Below, piece by piece: positions 44,851 to 53,745 of a stretch of DNA of 64,000 nt. The position numbers and the translations under genes are program-made. The DNA is taken from the NCBI GenBank assembly GCA_029248525.1, contig JAQWJE010000049.1, positions 675,836-739,835 of the forward strand, in the 5' to 3' direction. The notes under the pieces are model-generated. The model had not been told where the DNA came from. It searched no databases and saw only the letters and a list, made by a program, of their open reading frames with translations. This stretch comes from Candidatus Binatia bacterium (lineage in GTDB: Bacteria > Desulfobacterota > Binatia > UBA12015). The first letter of the stretch is position 1. Each line of letters starts with the position of its first letter.

Positions 44851-45486
44851 TCAGCTGGTGCTCCGGCCGCGACGGGCAACCGCCCATAGTCCCTCACCGG
44901 AGCGCGAAGCCCTCGCGGTCCAGTCTCCGGGCAGCGCGGCCACGAAATCTTCGGGGCTGAGGTGGATGGGGGTGTTCTCGGCGCGCGAGTTGACCCAGAC
45001 CACCGTGCCCTCCGGCTTGAGGACGCGCGCGACCTCGGCGGGAAAGAGCAACATATTGAGCAGGACGATCGAGTCGACCGAATCCGGCGGGAAGGGCAGG
45101 CAGCAAGCATCAGCGCGTACCCGCGCAGCACTCGGGGTGTTCAGGCGTCGCAGCATCTCGAAGGAGAGGTCGACCGCGACGACCCGCGTGAAGGATTCTT
45201 CCAGAATCGGGGTCGCGGGCCCGGTGCCGCAGCCCAGTTCCAGACAGTTTCCGGGATGGATATCGCCGCGCTCCAGCGCGTCGCGGAGCGGCAAGAGGCG
45301 ATCATCTGCGTGTTTCAGGTGCCACTCGGGGGCCAGTTCATCGAATAGTTTTTCGACTTTCCGACGCCTTTCGGGCGTCCAGGTGGGGGCATCAAAGGCG
45401 ACGTCACGGGTGATCTGACGCATCGGGTGGTTTTGCGGGCGAGGCGTGGCAGCCGTGACCTCGCTGGAGGGCAGATATTCGACCAT
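44851..45486 (-). CDS. SAM-dependent methyltransferase (type 11-like)
   Basis: Class I methyltransferase, up to 211 residues, cytoplasmic. Motif I is CLELGCGTGPATPIL; acidic motif II VVAVDLSFEML; later VRADACCLPFPPDSVDSIVL and ARVLKPEGTVVWV fit the methyltransf_11 pattern. The N-terminal helix FDAPTWTPERRRKVEKL is typical of small-molecule methyltransferases. The start is unsettled (45486 or 45423); neither has a clear ribosome site. It is convergent with the peptidase-PDZ-thioredoxin gene, 8 bp apart. Confidence 0.83.
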   Translation of the reverse strand: MVEYLPSSEVTAATPRPQNHPMRQITRDVAFDAPTWTPERRRKVEKLFDELAPEWHLKHADDRLLPLRDALERGDIHPGNCLELGCGTGPATPILEESFTRVVAVDLSFEMLRRLNTPSAARVRADACCLPFPPDSVDSIVLLNMLLFPAEVARVLKPEGTVVWVNSRAENTPIHLSPEDFVAALPGDWTARASRSGEGLWAVARRGRSTS

Positions 45487-45597
45487 ATTTGTTTGTCGGT
45501 GTTGGAATCTTGACGGTCAAGGGCAAGGGGCTCCCTTTACGCGTGAGCGGCCGTTGGATACGGATGCACTATGCTCTTGGACCTTGGAGGAGAAAAA

Positions 45598-46986
45598 ATG
45601 CGTCTTTTACCCGGATTCGTGATGGTTATTGTTCTGATGATGACTTCTGCCGCTGGTGCCGCGACGTTCAACGTCGACTCCCAGGTAGATTCTCCCGATG
45701 CGACTCTCGGCGATGGCATTTGCGCCTCCAAGGCCGGCGGTTGCACCTTGCGTGCGGCTGTCGAAGAAGCGAATGCTTCTTCGAGGTCCTCCACCATCAA
45801 CCTGCCGGAGGGCACCTATACGCTGACGAGTGCCGATGAAGGAGCGAATTTCGGTCAGAGCGGGGTGCTCCTGCTGGGCGGTGTGACTACCGTTGCCGGA
45901 GCCGGTTTGCGGACGACTGTGGTGAACGGCGATGGAAAGCATCGACTTTTCGAGGTCGGCAACAAGGCAACGGTGACGATCTCGGGTCTCACTCTGCGGG
46001 AAGCTCAAGTGCAGGGAGGCGATGGTGCGGCGCTTCTCAATCGTGGCAACTTGACCGTCTCCAACGTGCTCTTCCTGCAGAATCGAGCGGTGGGTGATCC
46101 GCTTGTTCCCAAGAGCGGGCGTGGGGCGGCTCTGTTCAACACCAATGGTGGCACCGCATCGCTCAACTCGGTCGTCGCGCTGAAAAACTCCTCGGACGGC
46201 AAGGGCGGAGCCTTCTTCAATGACGAGGCCAGCACTTTGAAGATCATGAATGGCGAAATTTTGGGCAACCAATCCCTCGCGGATTCCGGTGGCGGAATCT
46301 CCAACAGCGGCACCCTCGAGGTTACCATCTCGACGATTCGAGGGAACCAGGCAATGCAGGCTGCCGGTGGGCTGGATAATATCGAGAGCAGCGCAAAGTT
46401 GCTTGACGTGGAAATTACCGAAAATACGGCGGGGTCGGAAGGCGGCGGGCTGCGCAGCTCCGGAGAGCTGTCCGGGCATAATCTGACAGTGTCGGAGAAC
46501 AAGGCATCGAGCGCCGGCGGGATTTTGGCCCGCGCTCCGGGCAAGGTCTCCCTGAACAACGTGACGGTCGGCGACAATCAGGGTGGCGGGCTGGCTGCGG
46601 AAAAAGGAGCGACGCTGGCGATCGCGAACACCTTGGTCGCGCGCAACGAGACCGAGAGCAAGCCCACGGATTGTTCGGGGCAAATCCAGTCGGGTGGTTT
46701 CAATCTGATCGAGAATCCCGCAGGCTGCCAGATCCGCGGCAATACGACAGGAAACCTGAGTGCGGTCTCTGCGGAATTGGGCAAATTGGCTCTGAACGAC
46801 GGCCAGAATCGCACTCAGGCTTTGGGTGCGGGCAGCGCAGCAATCGATGCCGGTAGCCCCGCGAAGCCGGGTGGCCCCGAGGGTTCTTGCCTGATCGCTG
46901 ACCAAAGAGGTGTGCGCCGGCCGCAGGCCGTGCGAGGCGATGTGCCCCGCTGTGATATCGGCGCCTTTGAGAATAAGGGCTCCTGA
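45598..46986 (+). CDS. CSLREA/choice-of-anchor-type beta-helix protein
   Basis: Secreted right-handed beta-helix protein, 462 residues from ATG 45598 (ggaggagaaaaa upstream). Signal peptide ending SAAGAA. The CSLREA-type N-terminal element reads DGICASKAGGCTLRAAVEE. Repeats with parallel-beta-helix spacing follow (LLNRGNLTVSNVLFLQN, GGISNSGTLEVTIS and others). The C-terminus has DQRGVRRPQAV and CDIGAFEN, the usual closing element of these proteins. Likely a surface or extracellular protein of unknown ligand. Confidence 0.85.
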   Translation: MRLLPGFVMVIVLMMTSAAGAATFNVDSQVDSPDATLGDGICASKAGGCTLRAAVEEANASSRSSTINLPEGTYTLTSADEGANFGQSGVLLLGGVTTVAGAGLRTTVVNGDGKHRLFEVGNKATVTISGLTLREAQVQGGDGAALLNRGNLTVSNVLFLQNRAVGDPLVPKSGRGAALFNTNGGTASLNSVVALKNSSDGKGGAFFNDEASTLKIMNGEILGNQSLADSGGGISNSGTLEVTISTIRGNQAMQAAGGLDNIESSAKLLDVEITENTAGSEGGGLRSSGELSGHNLTVSENKASSAGGILARAPGKVSLNNVTVGDNQGGGLAAEKGATLAIANTLVARNETESKPTDCSGQIQSGGFNLIENPAGCQIRGNTTGNLSAVSAELGKLALNDGQNRTQALGAGSAAIDAGSPAKPGGPEGSCLIADQRGVRRPQAVRGDVPRCDIGAFENKGS

Positions 46987-47033
46987 AGTCGATTCGTTTG
47001 CATTGGTAGGGGTGTCAGTGGGACGTTTGCGCC

Positions 47034-48767
47034 ATGGCACCCCTCCCGTCGCTGGATGGAATTGTCTCGGTAGCCGATTGTATTCGCCGCAACGCTGTCG
47101 ACCCGGAGATTGCAGACAAGCCGTTTCTCCGCCTGGATGATTTCGCTCTCTCCCACGCCGAGTTTGCTGAAGCATCGGCGCGGCTGGCTGCTCTGCTGCA
47201 GGAGCGTCGTGATCCCACCCGCCCGTTCCATCTGGGTATTCTACTGGAAAATGTCCCGGAATATCTGATTGCTTTTGGGGCCTGCGCTCTGGCTGGCGCG
47301 ACAGCGGTGGGGATCAACCCGATCCAGCGCGGGGCTTCTCTGCTCCGCGATATTCTGCATACGGATTGCCAATTCCTGCTAACGGCACCGGCGCACCATG
47401 ATCTTCTGCGGCCGATCTGGAGCGAACTGGATCTGTCTCGGGAGCGCACCTGGATCACCCGTGCGCATGCATTGGGGGATGTCTCGCCGGGGGCGGAGTT
47501 CGGAGAGGACTTCAGCGAGGCACTCACGTCGGTGACCGGCGTGGATCTGAGCGGACCTTCGGTCGATCCCGACGCCCCCTATATTCTGGTTTTCACGAGC
47601 GGCACGACTGGCGCGCCCAAGGGTGTGCAGATCAGCCAGAGCCGGATGCTTTCCACGGGAGAGAAGATCGGGGCCTTGATGGAGGTCGATCGGGAGGGAT
47701 GCGGCTATCTGGCGATGCCACTCTTTCACGCCAATTCTCAGCAATGTGGATTCATGCCCGCGTTGTTGCAGGGGGCCTCTCTCGGGTTGATTCGTCGGTT
47801 CAGTCGTTCCCGATGGCTGAGCGATATCCGCCGCTACGGAGTCACCTATTTTAACTATACCGGCAAACCACTCAGCTTTATCCTGACGACGCGCAGGTCC
47901 TCCGACGATCGGGAGAATCCCTTGCGGATTGCGTATGGAAACGAGGGATCGTCCCGCATTCTTGACGAGTTCAGCGAACGATTCGGCTGTCGGATTATCG
48001 ATGGCTTCGGGGCGACCGAAGGTGGATTCGGGTTTGCGCGCGCGCCGACAGACCCCGCCAACAGCGTGGGCCGACCGCCACCGGAGGTCCATATTCTCTC
48101 GCCCGAGGGTGCCCGCAGGCCCCCGGGAATTCTCGATTCGCATGGCCGGGTGCAGAACCCCGACGAGGCGATTGGCGAAATTGTGAATACCGCCGGGTTC
48201 GGGAAATTCGAAGGATATTATCGAAACCCCGAGGCCACCGCGGAGAGGACCCGCGGCGGCATGTATTGGTCCGGGGACTTCGGGTTTCAGGACGCTGACG
48301 GATTTCTATATTTTACCGGTCGCGATATCTCCTGGATTCGCGTGGACGGCGAGAATTTTCTCGCTCGCCCGATTGAAGATATCCTGCAGCGGCATCCGGA
48401 TATCTACCTTTGCGCCGTTTATGCCGTGCCCGATCGGGACGCAGGTGATCGGGTCATGGCAACGGTAGTGCTGGCAGAAGAGGCGACCTTCGACGGTCAG
48501 GTATTTGCCGATTTTCTCGAGTCTGAGGAGGATTGTTCGCCCAAATGGTGGCCAACCTTCGTGCGCATTGCGACTCGGATTCCACAAACGGCGACTCATA
48601 AAATTCTCAAACGAGAACTGCGGACGCAGGGCTTTTCACCGCAGAGGGTGGCTGATCCGATCTTCCATAAAGTCCGCGGAGAATCTTTCTATCGGGTGTT
48701 TGACGACGCAGCCTATCGCGACCTCAGAGATGCGTTTCTGGCAAGGGGGCGCGGCCACCTTCTTTAG
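47034..48767 (+). CDS. AMP-dependent acyl-CoA synthetase/ligase
   Basis: Activates a carboxylic acid to acyl-AMP and then acyl-CoA; cytoplasmic, 577 residues. The P-loop TSGTTGAPKGVQ and the downstream IDGFGATEGGFGFAR, YWSGDFGFQDADGFLYFTGR and DRDAGDRVMATVVL segments are diagnostic of the ANL superfamily. The substrate (fatty, short or aryl acid) cannot be fixed. Its stop overlaps the end of the convergent MBL-fold gene by 4 bp; the beta-helix gene lies 47 bp upstream. Confidence 0.92.
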   Translation: MAPLPSLDGIVSVADCIRRNAVDPEIADKPFLRLDDFALSHAEFAEASARLAALLQERRDPTRPFHLGILLENVPEYLIAFGACALAGATAVGINPIQRGASLLRDILHTDCQFLLTAPAHHDLLRPIWSELDLSRERTWITRAHALGDVSPGAEFGEDFSEALTSVTGVDLSGPSVDPDAPYILVFTSGTTGAPKGVQISQSRMLSTGEKIGALMEVDREGCGYLAMPLFHANSQQCGFMPALLQGASLGLIRRFSRSRWLSDIRRYGVTYFNYTGKPLSFILTTRRSSDDRENPLRIAYGNEGSSRILDEFSERFGCRIIDGFGATEGGFGFARAPTDPANSVGRPPPEVHILSPEGARRPPGILDSHGRVQNPDEAIGEIVNTAGFGKFEGYYRNPEATAERTRGGMYWSGDFGFQDADGFLYFTGRDISWIRVDGENFLARPIEDILQRHPDIYLCAVYAVPDRDAGDRVMATVVLAEEATFDGQVFADFLESEEDCSPKWWPTFVRIATRIPQTATHKILKRELRTQGFSPQRVADPIFHKVRGESFYRVFDDAAYRDLRDAFLARGRGHLL

Positions 48768-49522
48768 CGCAACATCGGGTCCCCGAGCCGCACGACCAGG
48801 GAGTCGTGCGCTGTCGGTTCGGGGATTTCATCCACTCGGGCCTGCACTTCGGGGCCGAGGTGGGTGAGCAGGATTTCGCCGCACGAAAAAGATTTACGAT
48901 TGTTCTCGATATCGGCGTAGCGAATATGTCGTCCGCTGGATTCGTGGAGGTCTGTGCACTCGCACAGGAAAAGGTCTGCGTTTTCGCTTTCCCGCAGCAG
49001 ACGATCGGTCCAGGGGGTGTCCCCCGAGAAGACCAGCTGCTGGCCGTCGGCACGGAGACGGTAGCCCAGAGAGATCTCCGTTTCCTGGTGCGGGACCTCG
49101 AAACCCGAGAGGTGAAACCCGCCAATCTCGGTTTGGCTTCCATCCACCATTTCGATGAATTGCAGCGGGAAGGAGAAAGTGCGGCCCCGACTCTCCCAGT
49201 AGAGGGTATCGAGAAGCCGCCGCACGCGACTCTCGGTACCCGGCGGCCCGATGACGACAAAGGGACGATCTCGTTTAGTTTGATGTTCGTACTCAAGCAG
49301 CAGAAAGGGGAGGCCTGCGAAATGGTCTCCGTGCAGGTGGCTGAGAGCGACACCGTCGAGGGCGGCCATTTCCTGCTGTCGAGATTTGAGTTGCGTCAGA
49401 ATGCTGGGGCCAGCTTCGAGCAGGATCTGGGTTTCTTTGGTTCGGACGCGGTAGCCGGCACAATGCCGTCCCCCGGAGCCCAGTGCATCTGCCGTACCGA
49501 GGCAGGCCAGTTCGATCGCCAT
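48764..49522 (-). CDS. MBL-fold hydrolase (RNase Z-like)
   Basis: Metallo-beta-lactamase-fold hydrolase, about 252 residues from ATG 49522 (MAIELACLGTADALGSGG). The metal site HLHGDHFAGLPF is intact, with further ligands in the SGDTPW and ECTDL regions and THLGPE. The N-terminal strand and GSGG resemble RNase Z-like/AtsA-like hydrolases, but the RNase Z exosite arm is not evident. Substrate unknown. A longer frame to 49606 exists without a ribosome site; neither start has a strong one. Confidence 0.83.
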   Translation of the reverse strand: MAIELACLGTADALGSGGRHCAGYRVRTKETQILLEAGPSILTQLKSRQQEMAALDGVALSHLHGDHFAGLPFLLLEYEHQTKRDRPFVVIGPPGTESRVRRLLDTLYWESRGRTFSFPLQFIEMVDGSQTEIGGFHLSGFEVPHQETEISLGYRLRADGQQLVFSGDTPWTDRLLRESENADLFLCECTDLHESSGRHIRYADIENNRKSFSCGEILLTHLGPEVQARVDEIPEPTAHDSLVVRLGDPMLR

Positions 49523-49742
49523 GATGGCGGGATACGCCAGTGTGGTGGCAAATGCCAAACACGGGGTTGGGGGTGGGGCCTTACGCTCGCCGAGACGTAT
49601 CGGCAATATTTTGACGATGTGCGTTATTGTCCCGTTGTAGAAATAGCGAATTTACCGCCCGATTTTATATAAAACCAAGTTAAATCAATATTTTACGATA
49701 TGGCATCCGCTTTGCAATGACCTTCTGCCCAGGGAGGGAAAA

Positions 49743-51596
49743 TTGAGGATGTATTTCTTACGGATAGTTCTGGCCTTTGTGGCATTAGTGGTGGGTGGCG
49801 TGAGGCCGGCGGAGGCGACGACGTGGATCGTTCCCGAGCCTGAGGAGCTTTTGATCGAGGCCGATGCCATCGTTCTGGCGCGAGTCGACTCGATTCGGAG
49901 TGTCGCTTCTTTCGATGGATCTTCGATCGATACGGAAATCGAGTTGCTGGTCATCGAAGGTTACAAGGGTGCGGTTGCGGGCGAGCGAATTCTGGTTCGC
50001 GAAGTGGGCGGACAGGTTGGCGAAGACCAGCAGTGGGTCTTCGGTGCTGCCGAATATCGCGTCGACGAGATCGTGCTGACCCATTTGGCGCAGACCGAAG
50101 ACGGCCAGGTGCGAACCCTTCATATGGGTTTGGGAAAATCGAGTGCCACCATCGCTGATGATGGCGAGATCAGCTTTTCACGTTCACGCTCGGGGGGGCG
50201 TCGCGAGAAAGTCCGGATTCGCAAATTCCGAGGTGAAATGGATCGTGCGGGCGTTCAGAAGGGCCATCGACGACTGGGGGGTCGTTCGATCGCTGCGATG
50301 AGCACGGATGCACCGGCCGCGTTCGGGCAGGTGCAGGAGAATCGCCAGTTCAACCTTCTTGCCGACCCCGGCTCCCGCTGGTTTGGCGGTCCGGTTCAGG
50401 TGTGGGGTGCGCTCACGGGCGATGCCCGGCTGGGCAAGGCAGTCTCCAATAAAATGGTGCAGGCCGCGGCTAGTGCCTGGGATAACCGCGACGGATCTTC
50501 TCTGGATCTGGTATACGCCGGCGAGCGCAAGGGAGACGGCTGGAGCTGCAACGACGGTTTCATCAACGTTTCGTTCAATGATCCGAAAAACCAGATCGCC
50601 AACCCGCGGAACTGCGGTGGGGGTACGCTGGCGATCGGCGGTTTTTGCATGAAGGCAAAGCCCTATCAGGACTCGCGCTATCATGAGGTAGTTTCGGGTT
50701 CGATTGTCCTCGCCGACGGCTGGGGTAATTGCTCCTTTTGGAACGAAAGCAACGTGGCCGAAGTTCTGACCCATGAACTCGGGCATACCATCGGGTTCGG
50801 CCACTCCTGGGAGAGCAGCCTTGGTGCAGAAGGCGACTCATTCATTCGTGATGCCACAATGTACTGGGCCGCTCATTTTGATGGCCGCGGGGCGTCTCTC
50901 GAGGATTACGACCTCGGGGCGCTGGCCTGGCTCTATGACGATTCGGGATCGCAAGACCCGCAAGATCCCGAAGACCCGGAAGACCCGGAAGACCCGGAAG
51001 ATCCGGAAGATCCGGAAGATCCCGAAGAAGACCCCGATACCGATGGCGATGGATGGGACGATGCGAACGATAATTGCCCCACGGTTGCGAACCCCGAGCA
51101 GGTCGATACCGATGATGACGGCAAGGGTGACCTCTGTGATGTCTGTCCGGAACAAAGCGGCATGAATGAGGATGGCACCTGCGGTGATTTCACCGGATCC
51201 GTCCGGATCTCGCGTCGCAAGAATGGCGTCACGACATTGACTCTTCGCGCGCAGCTTCCTCTGCTGGCGGATGCTCGCAAGTTAGGTGCGGTTTCTGTCC
51301 AGATCGAGGGAAATTCAGAGGTCTATGAATTGGCTTTGGATCCTGGTGCGATGGCCACGAACAGCCGGGGCACAAGGGCGCATTATCGTCGCTCGAAGAC
51401 CCGTGTGTCGGTTCGCCAATGGCGCAAGTCCTCAAGTATTTTGAGTGTGCGTCTGAATTCGCGGGATCTGCAGTACCTGATGGATGATGAGTTGACCGTC
51501 GGGCTTCAGATTGGCGGCGAAACCTTGGTGGCCAATATGAATTGTCGCACTCGTTATCCGGAAGGCCGCACCGTGACACGTTGCGACGCCGATTGA
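49743..51596 (+). CDS. Secreted matrixin-like zinc metalloprotease with thrombospondin-type-3 repeats
   Basis: 617 residues. Start TTG 49743 (aggaggg-type site, agggagggaaaa upstream) or ATG 49749. Signal peptide to about Ala25. Zinc motif THELGHTIGFGH: His344, Glu345, His348, His354 (HExxHxxGxxH). A Cys-bearing region (WSCNDG, NCGGG, NCSFW) precedes it. Residues about 402-427 are a Asp-Pro-Glu repeat, followed by Ca-binding TSP3-type DTDGDGWDDANDNCP and a beta-rich C-terminal domain. Likely a secreted protease; the N-terminal 160 residues are probably a propeptide (inference). Confidence 0.86.
   Translation: MRMYFLRIVLAFVALVVGGVRPAEATTWIVPEPEELLIEADAIVLARVDSIRSVASFDGSSIDTEIELLVIEGYKGAVAGERILVREVGGQVGEDQQWVFGAAEYRVDEIVLTHLAQTEDGQVRTLHMGLGKSSATIADDGEISFSRSRSGGRREKVRIRKFRGEMDRAGVQKGHRRLGGRSIAAMSTDAPAAFGQVQENRQFNLLADPGSRWFGGPVQVWGALTGDARLGKAVSNKMVQAAASAWDNRDGSSLDLVYAGERKGDGWSCNDGFINVSFNDPKNQIANPRNCGGGTLAIGGFCMKAKPYQDSRYHEVVSGSIVLADGWGNCSFWNESNVAEVLTHELGHTIGFGHSWESSLGAEGDSFIRDATMYWAAHFDGRGASLEDYDLGALAWLYDDSGSQDPQDPEDPEDPEDPEDPEDPEDPEEDPDTDGDGWDDANDNCPTVANPEQVDTDDDGKGDLCDVCPEQSGMNEDGTCGDFTGSVRISRRKNGVTTLTLRAQLPLLADARKLGAVSVQIEGNSEVYELALDPGAMATNSRGTRAHYRRSKTRVSVRQWRKSSSILSVRLNSRDLQYLMDDELTVGLQIGGETLVANMNCRTRYPEGRTVTRCDAD
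50954..51031 (+). repeat. In-frame 9-bp tandem repeat (Asp-Pro-Glu linker)
   Basis: About eight copies of a 9-bp unit gacccggaa, with variants gatcccgaa and gatccggaa, lie inside the metalloprotease gene and encode repeated Asp-Pro-Glu. Copy changes would keep the reading frame, so the linker length could vary between strains. It joins the catalytic domain to the TSP3 calcium-binding region. Confidence 0.85.
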
Positions 51597-51642
51597 GGCC
51601 GTTGAGAGGTTCGTCCGTGCGAACTTCCGAAACTTCAGGAGA

Positions 51643-51675
51643 AGCCGGCCGGGGATTCCCCCGGCCGGCTTTTTC
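51643..51675 (+). terminator. Rho-independent terminator
   Basis: A 12-bp GC stem (AGCCGGCCGGGG / CCCCGGCCGGCT, loop of about four bases) is followed by a T-run (ctttttc). It lies 46 bp after the metalloprotease stop and just before the convergent coiled-coil gene, whose end it may also protect. The clearest intrinsic terminator in the window. Confidence 0.88.
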
Positions 51676-51693
51676 GTTCGGGGGAAAAGGCCC

Positions 51694-52104
51694 TTAATTG
51701 AGAGCTGTACCGGCCGCGGGACTTGCTGTCGGAACAGCGCTCGGTGCGGGACCGGGGCTCGCGCTCGGTGGCGTGGGCAAGGTTGGAAGAGTTTTCTCAG
51801 GCGGCGGTGGTGTCGTCCCGGTGGGGACGATCTTCGGTGCCGGCACGCCGCTTAAAGCTTCGAAGCGGGCGGAGAGGCTGAGGAAGCGCGACTCCAGCCG
51901 GCTACCCATCTGGGTGGCTTCGCCAAGCCGTCCCCTTAGCCATTGACGTTCCTGATCGGCTTCACGCAAGGAGGCTTCGAGCTCTCGTACCCGAGGGCTG
52001 GCCCCGACAAAATAGTCTCCGCCGCCGGCGGTGATCAAAAAGGCAGAGGCTCCCCCGATTCCGAGAATCAGGCCCAGAAGCAGTCCGATCAGAAATTTGG
52101 TCAT
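51694..52104 (-). CDS. Single-pass membrane protein with coiled coil and Pro-rich tail
   Basis: 136 residues from ATG 52104, whose start overlaps the TGA of the upstream acetyltransferase (ATGA); aaaggacgaaaccga precedes it. N-terminal helix TKFLIGLLLGLILGIG, then a predicted coiled coil about residues 35-80 (RELEASLREADQERQWLRG), then a Pro/Ala/Thr-rich tail. No enzymatic motif is visible. It could be an envelope spacer or scaffold; function unknown. Confidence 0.72.
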   Translation of the reverse strand: MTKFLIGLLLGLILGIGGASAFLITAGGGDYFVGASPRVRELEASLREADQERQWLRGRLGEATQMGSRLESRFLSLSARFEALSGVPAPKIVPTGTTPPPPEKTLPTLPTPPSASPGPAPSAVPTASPAAGTALN

Positions 52105-52556
52105 TCGGTTTCGTCCTTTCGCAGCGAGGTCACCCAATGGGTTCCCCCCGGTTGGAATCCTGTTGCGGCAATCGCGCTGGAGAGTGCCGGGTCGTCGGTG
52201 GCGCAGTCGATGGCAACACAGCCGCGTCGACGGGCGCGGTCGAGCGCCAGAGCGAGGAGCTTCGCACGCACCTCATCGGCCAGACTTCCCGTTTCCGTTG
52301 TATTCAAGCTGTCAATCGTGGCTGTGAGCCCACCGTGTTGCAGGCTGCGACGATAGAGAATGGCGACGCATCCATTGATCTCGCCGTCGGCATTATGAAT
52401 ATACACATCAGCGACCAAGGTCTTGAGCAGTCGCCTCAGGGCGCGTACGCGTCCCGCGATCGGCCCGGAAGTGAGCTGAATCAGGGCATGAATGTCCTCC
52501 CGGCGAGCCCGGCGCAAACCAGCTTTCTTCCGCGATGCATGCACGACCGGGTCCAC
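52101..52556 (-). CDS. GNAT-type N-acetyltransferase-like protein
   Basis: 151 residues, cytoplasmic. The start of a GNAT fold is visible (LRRARREDIHALIQL), with a core strand ADVYIHNADGEINGCVAILYRRSL and a later VRAKLLALALDRARRRGC region equivalent to the acetyl-CoA helix, ending with GFQPGGTHWV. The canonical acetyl-CoA RxxGxG motif is weak, so acetyl-transfer is likely but not certain. It precedes the coiled-coil membrane protein with a start/stop overlap. Confidence 0.62.
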   Translation of the reverse strand: MDPVVHASRKKAGLRRARREDIHALIQLTSGPIAGRVRALRRLLKTLVADVYIHNADGEINGCVAILYRRSLQHGGLTATIDSLNTTETGSLADEVRAKLLALALDRARRRGCVAIDCATDDPALSSAIAATGFQPGGTHWVTSLRKDETE

Positions 52557-52662
52557 CCGGGTAGATGTATCATAAGGATTCCCTGACAGTTAGCGCTGCC
52601 GAGGTCGGTTGACTTGGCAATGGGTGCATCACTATCGTGCAATCGAGGCCGGAGACTTGCGC

Positions 52663-52911
52663 ATGGCAAAAAAAGATAAAGATTCGGCCAAGCCGAAAAT
52701 CACGATTCTCCCGGGGCGGGGCGTTTCCCAGACAATCAATTATCTTCTCGAGGACCGAGATGATCTGGAATGGTTGGTGGCTGTAGGCCGGAACAAAAAC
52801 GGAGAGATCTTCTTCTACGACACCGGCGGCGATATCGTCGAGGATCTCGGCACACTTGATTACTTAAAGCAGCGAATCCTGCGCGCACATTTCGGGGACG
52901 AGCCCGAGTAG
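52663..52911 (+). CDS. Small hypothetical protein
   Basis: 82 residues from ATG 52663 (ggagacttgcgc upstream). Lys-rich N-terminus MAKKDKDSAKPKI, then a mixed alpha/beta domain (ITILPGRGVSQTINYLLED, WLVAVGRNKNGEIFFYD). I do not recognise the family. No signal peptide. It ends 2 bp before the convergent Rieske ferredoxin gene. The upstream extension to 52609 is polar and has a weaker context. Confidence 0.65.
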   Translation: MAKKDKDSAKPKITILPGRGVSQTINYLLEDRDDLEWLVAVGRNKNGEIFFYDTGGDIVEDLGTLDYLKQRILRAHFGDEPE

Positions 52912-52912
52912 T

Positions 52913-53284
52913 TCAGGCCTCTTCGTCGAGGGAGGGCCATTGGGCAAAAACCTTTCCGGCGTGGTTGATCAGGGGCACTCGAAACAGGGCTTTCCCATAA
53001 GCCGGTCCGCCGACACAGGCACCGGTGTCGGGCTGGAAGAGGGCCCCGTGCGTCGGACAGAGAATGAACTCGCCGTCCTCTGTGAGGAATTGGTTCTCCA
53101 CCCAGTCCATGGTCATGGGGATATGGCGACACCGATTGACGAAGGCTTGCAAATCGCCTCGCCACCGGACGACGAAGCACGGGAGTCGCTCCTCGCCGTC
53201 CACCAAGGCGAACGTTTTGGATTCACCATCCGCAAGTTCGTCGCTGTTGAGAATGAAGAGTCCCTTTTTTGGGAAGGTGGCCAT
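52913..53284 (-). CDS. Soluble Rieske-type ferredoxin
   Basis: 123 residues without signal peptide: a cytoplasmic [2Fe-2S] protein. Cluster ligands are in NRCRHIPMTMD (Cys-x-His) and LCPTHGALFQ (Cys-x-x-His), as in dioxygenase-type or biphenyl-type Rieske ferredoxins, and unlike the bc-complex Rieske there is no disulfide Cys pair. It may donate electrons to an oxygenase encoded elsewhere. The small cytochrome c gene lies 9 bp upstream on the same strand, so the two are probably co-transcribed. Confidence 0.85.
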   Translation of the reverse strand: MATFPKKGLFILNSDELADGESKTFALVDGEERLPCFVVRWRGDLQAFVNRCRHIPMTMDWVENQFLTEDGEFILCPTHGALFQPDTGACVGGPAYGKALFRVPLINHAGKVFAQWPSLDEEA

Positions 53285-53293
53285 CCGAAGAGT

Positions 53294-53659
53294 CTAGGGA
53301 TGCTTCGGGGGTTTCGCGAGGGTGAGCAGCCAGGCCGTGATGTTGGCGCGGTCACTGGCGCTGAGGCTGATGCCGCCATTGGGTGGCATCCCGCCGGGGT
53401 ATTGGTTCGTGCCGCGATGCCCGTTTTCGATAAATTTATCGATCGCCTCGGCCTTGCCGGCCCTGATCAGCGGAGCCGATCGGAGGTCCATTCCCATCCC
53501 GGCCATCCCCTGAGCCTCGAGTCCATGGCATTGGACGCAGATTGATTTTTGGAATTTGGTCTTTCCGGCCGCTGCATCCGGGGCTCCGGCAGCCGGGTTG
53601 GGTTGCAGCAAGGAAAGCGAAAGGAATCCGAGCCATCCAAGAAATTTGATCAACTGCAA
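53294..53659 (-). CDS. Small periplasmic cytochrome c
   Basis: 121 residues with a signal peptide (LGWLGFLSLSLLQPNPAAGA). One heme c site ICVQCHGLEAQG (Cys-x-x-Cys-His) and a Met-bearing GGMPPNGG in the position of the sixth ligand. A class I cytochrome c, alpha-helical C-terminus ANITAWLLTLAK. It precedes the soluble Rieske gene by 9 bp. A role in periplasmic electron transfer is expected; the partners are not identifiable. Confidence 0.83.
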   Translation of the reverse strand: MQLIKFLGWLGFLSLSLLQPNPAAGAPDAAAGKTKFQKSICVQCHGLEAQGMAGMGMDLRSAPLIRAGKAEAIDKFIENGHRGTNQYPGGMPPNGGISLSASDRANITAWLLTLAKPPKHP

Positions 53660-53745
53660 ATCACACCTCCCATGTTTCTTGTTCTCTTTTCACGGCGGGC
53701 GAGGAAACTCTAGCGACAACCGGGCGCCTCCTATAAACAGACCCC

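Noticed and set aside
45607-47175. 522-codon minus-strand frame over the beta-helix gene
   Set aside because: Antisense to a recognisable CSLREA protein and its composition lacks any domain.
50838-51155. Repeated Phe-Arg-Ile/Val peptide on the minus strand
   Set aside because: It is the complement of the Asp-Pro-Glu repeat, not a separate gene; the repeat is also not a CRISPR array because the units are 9 bp with no spacers.
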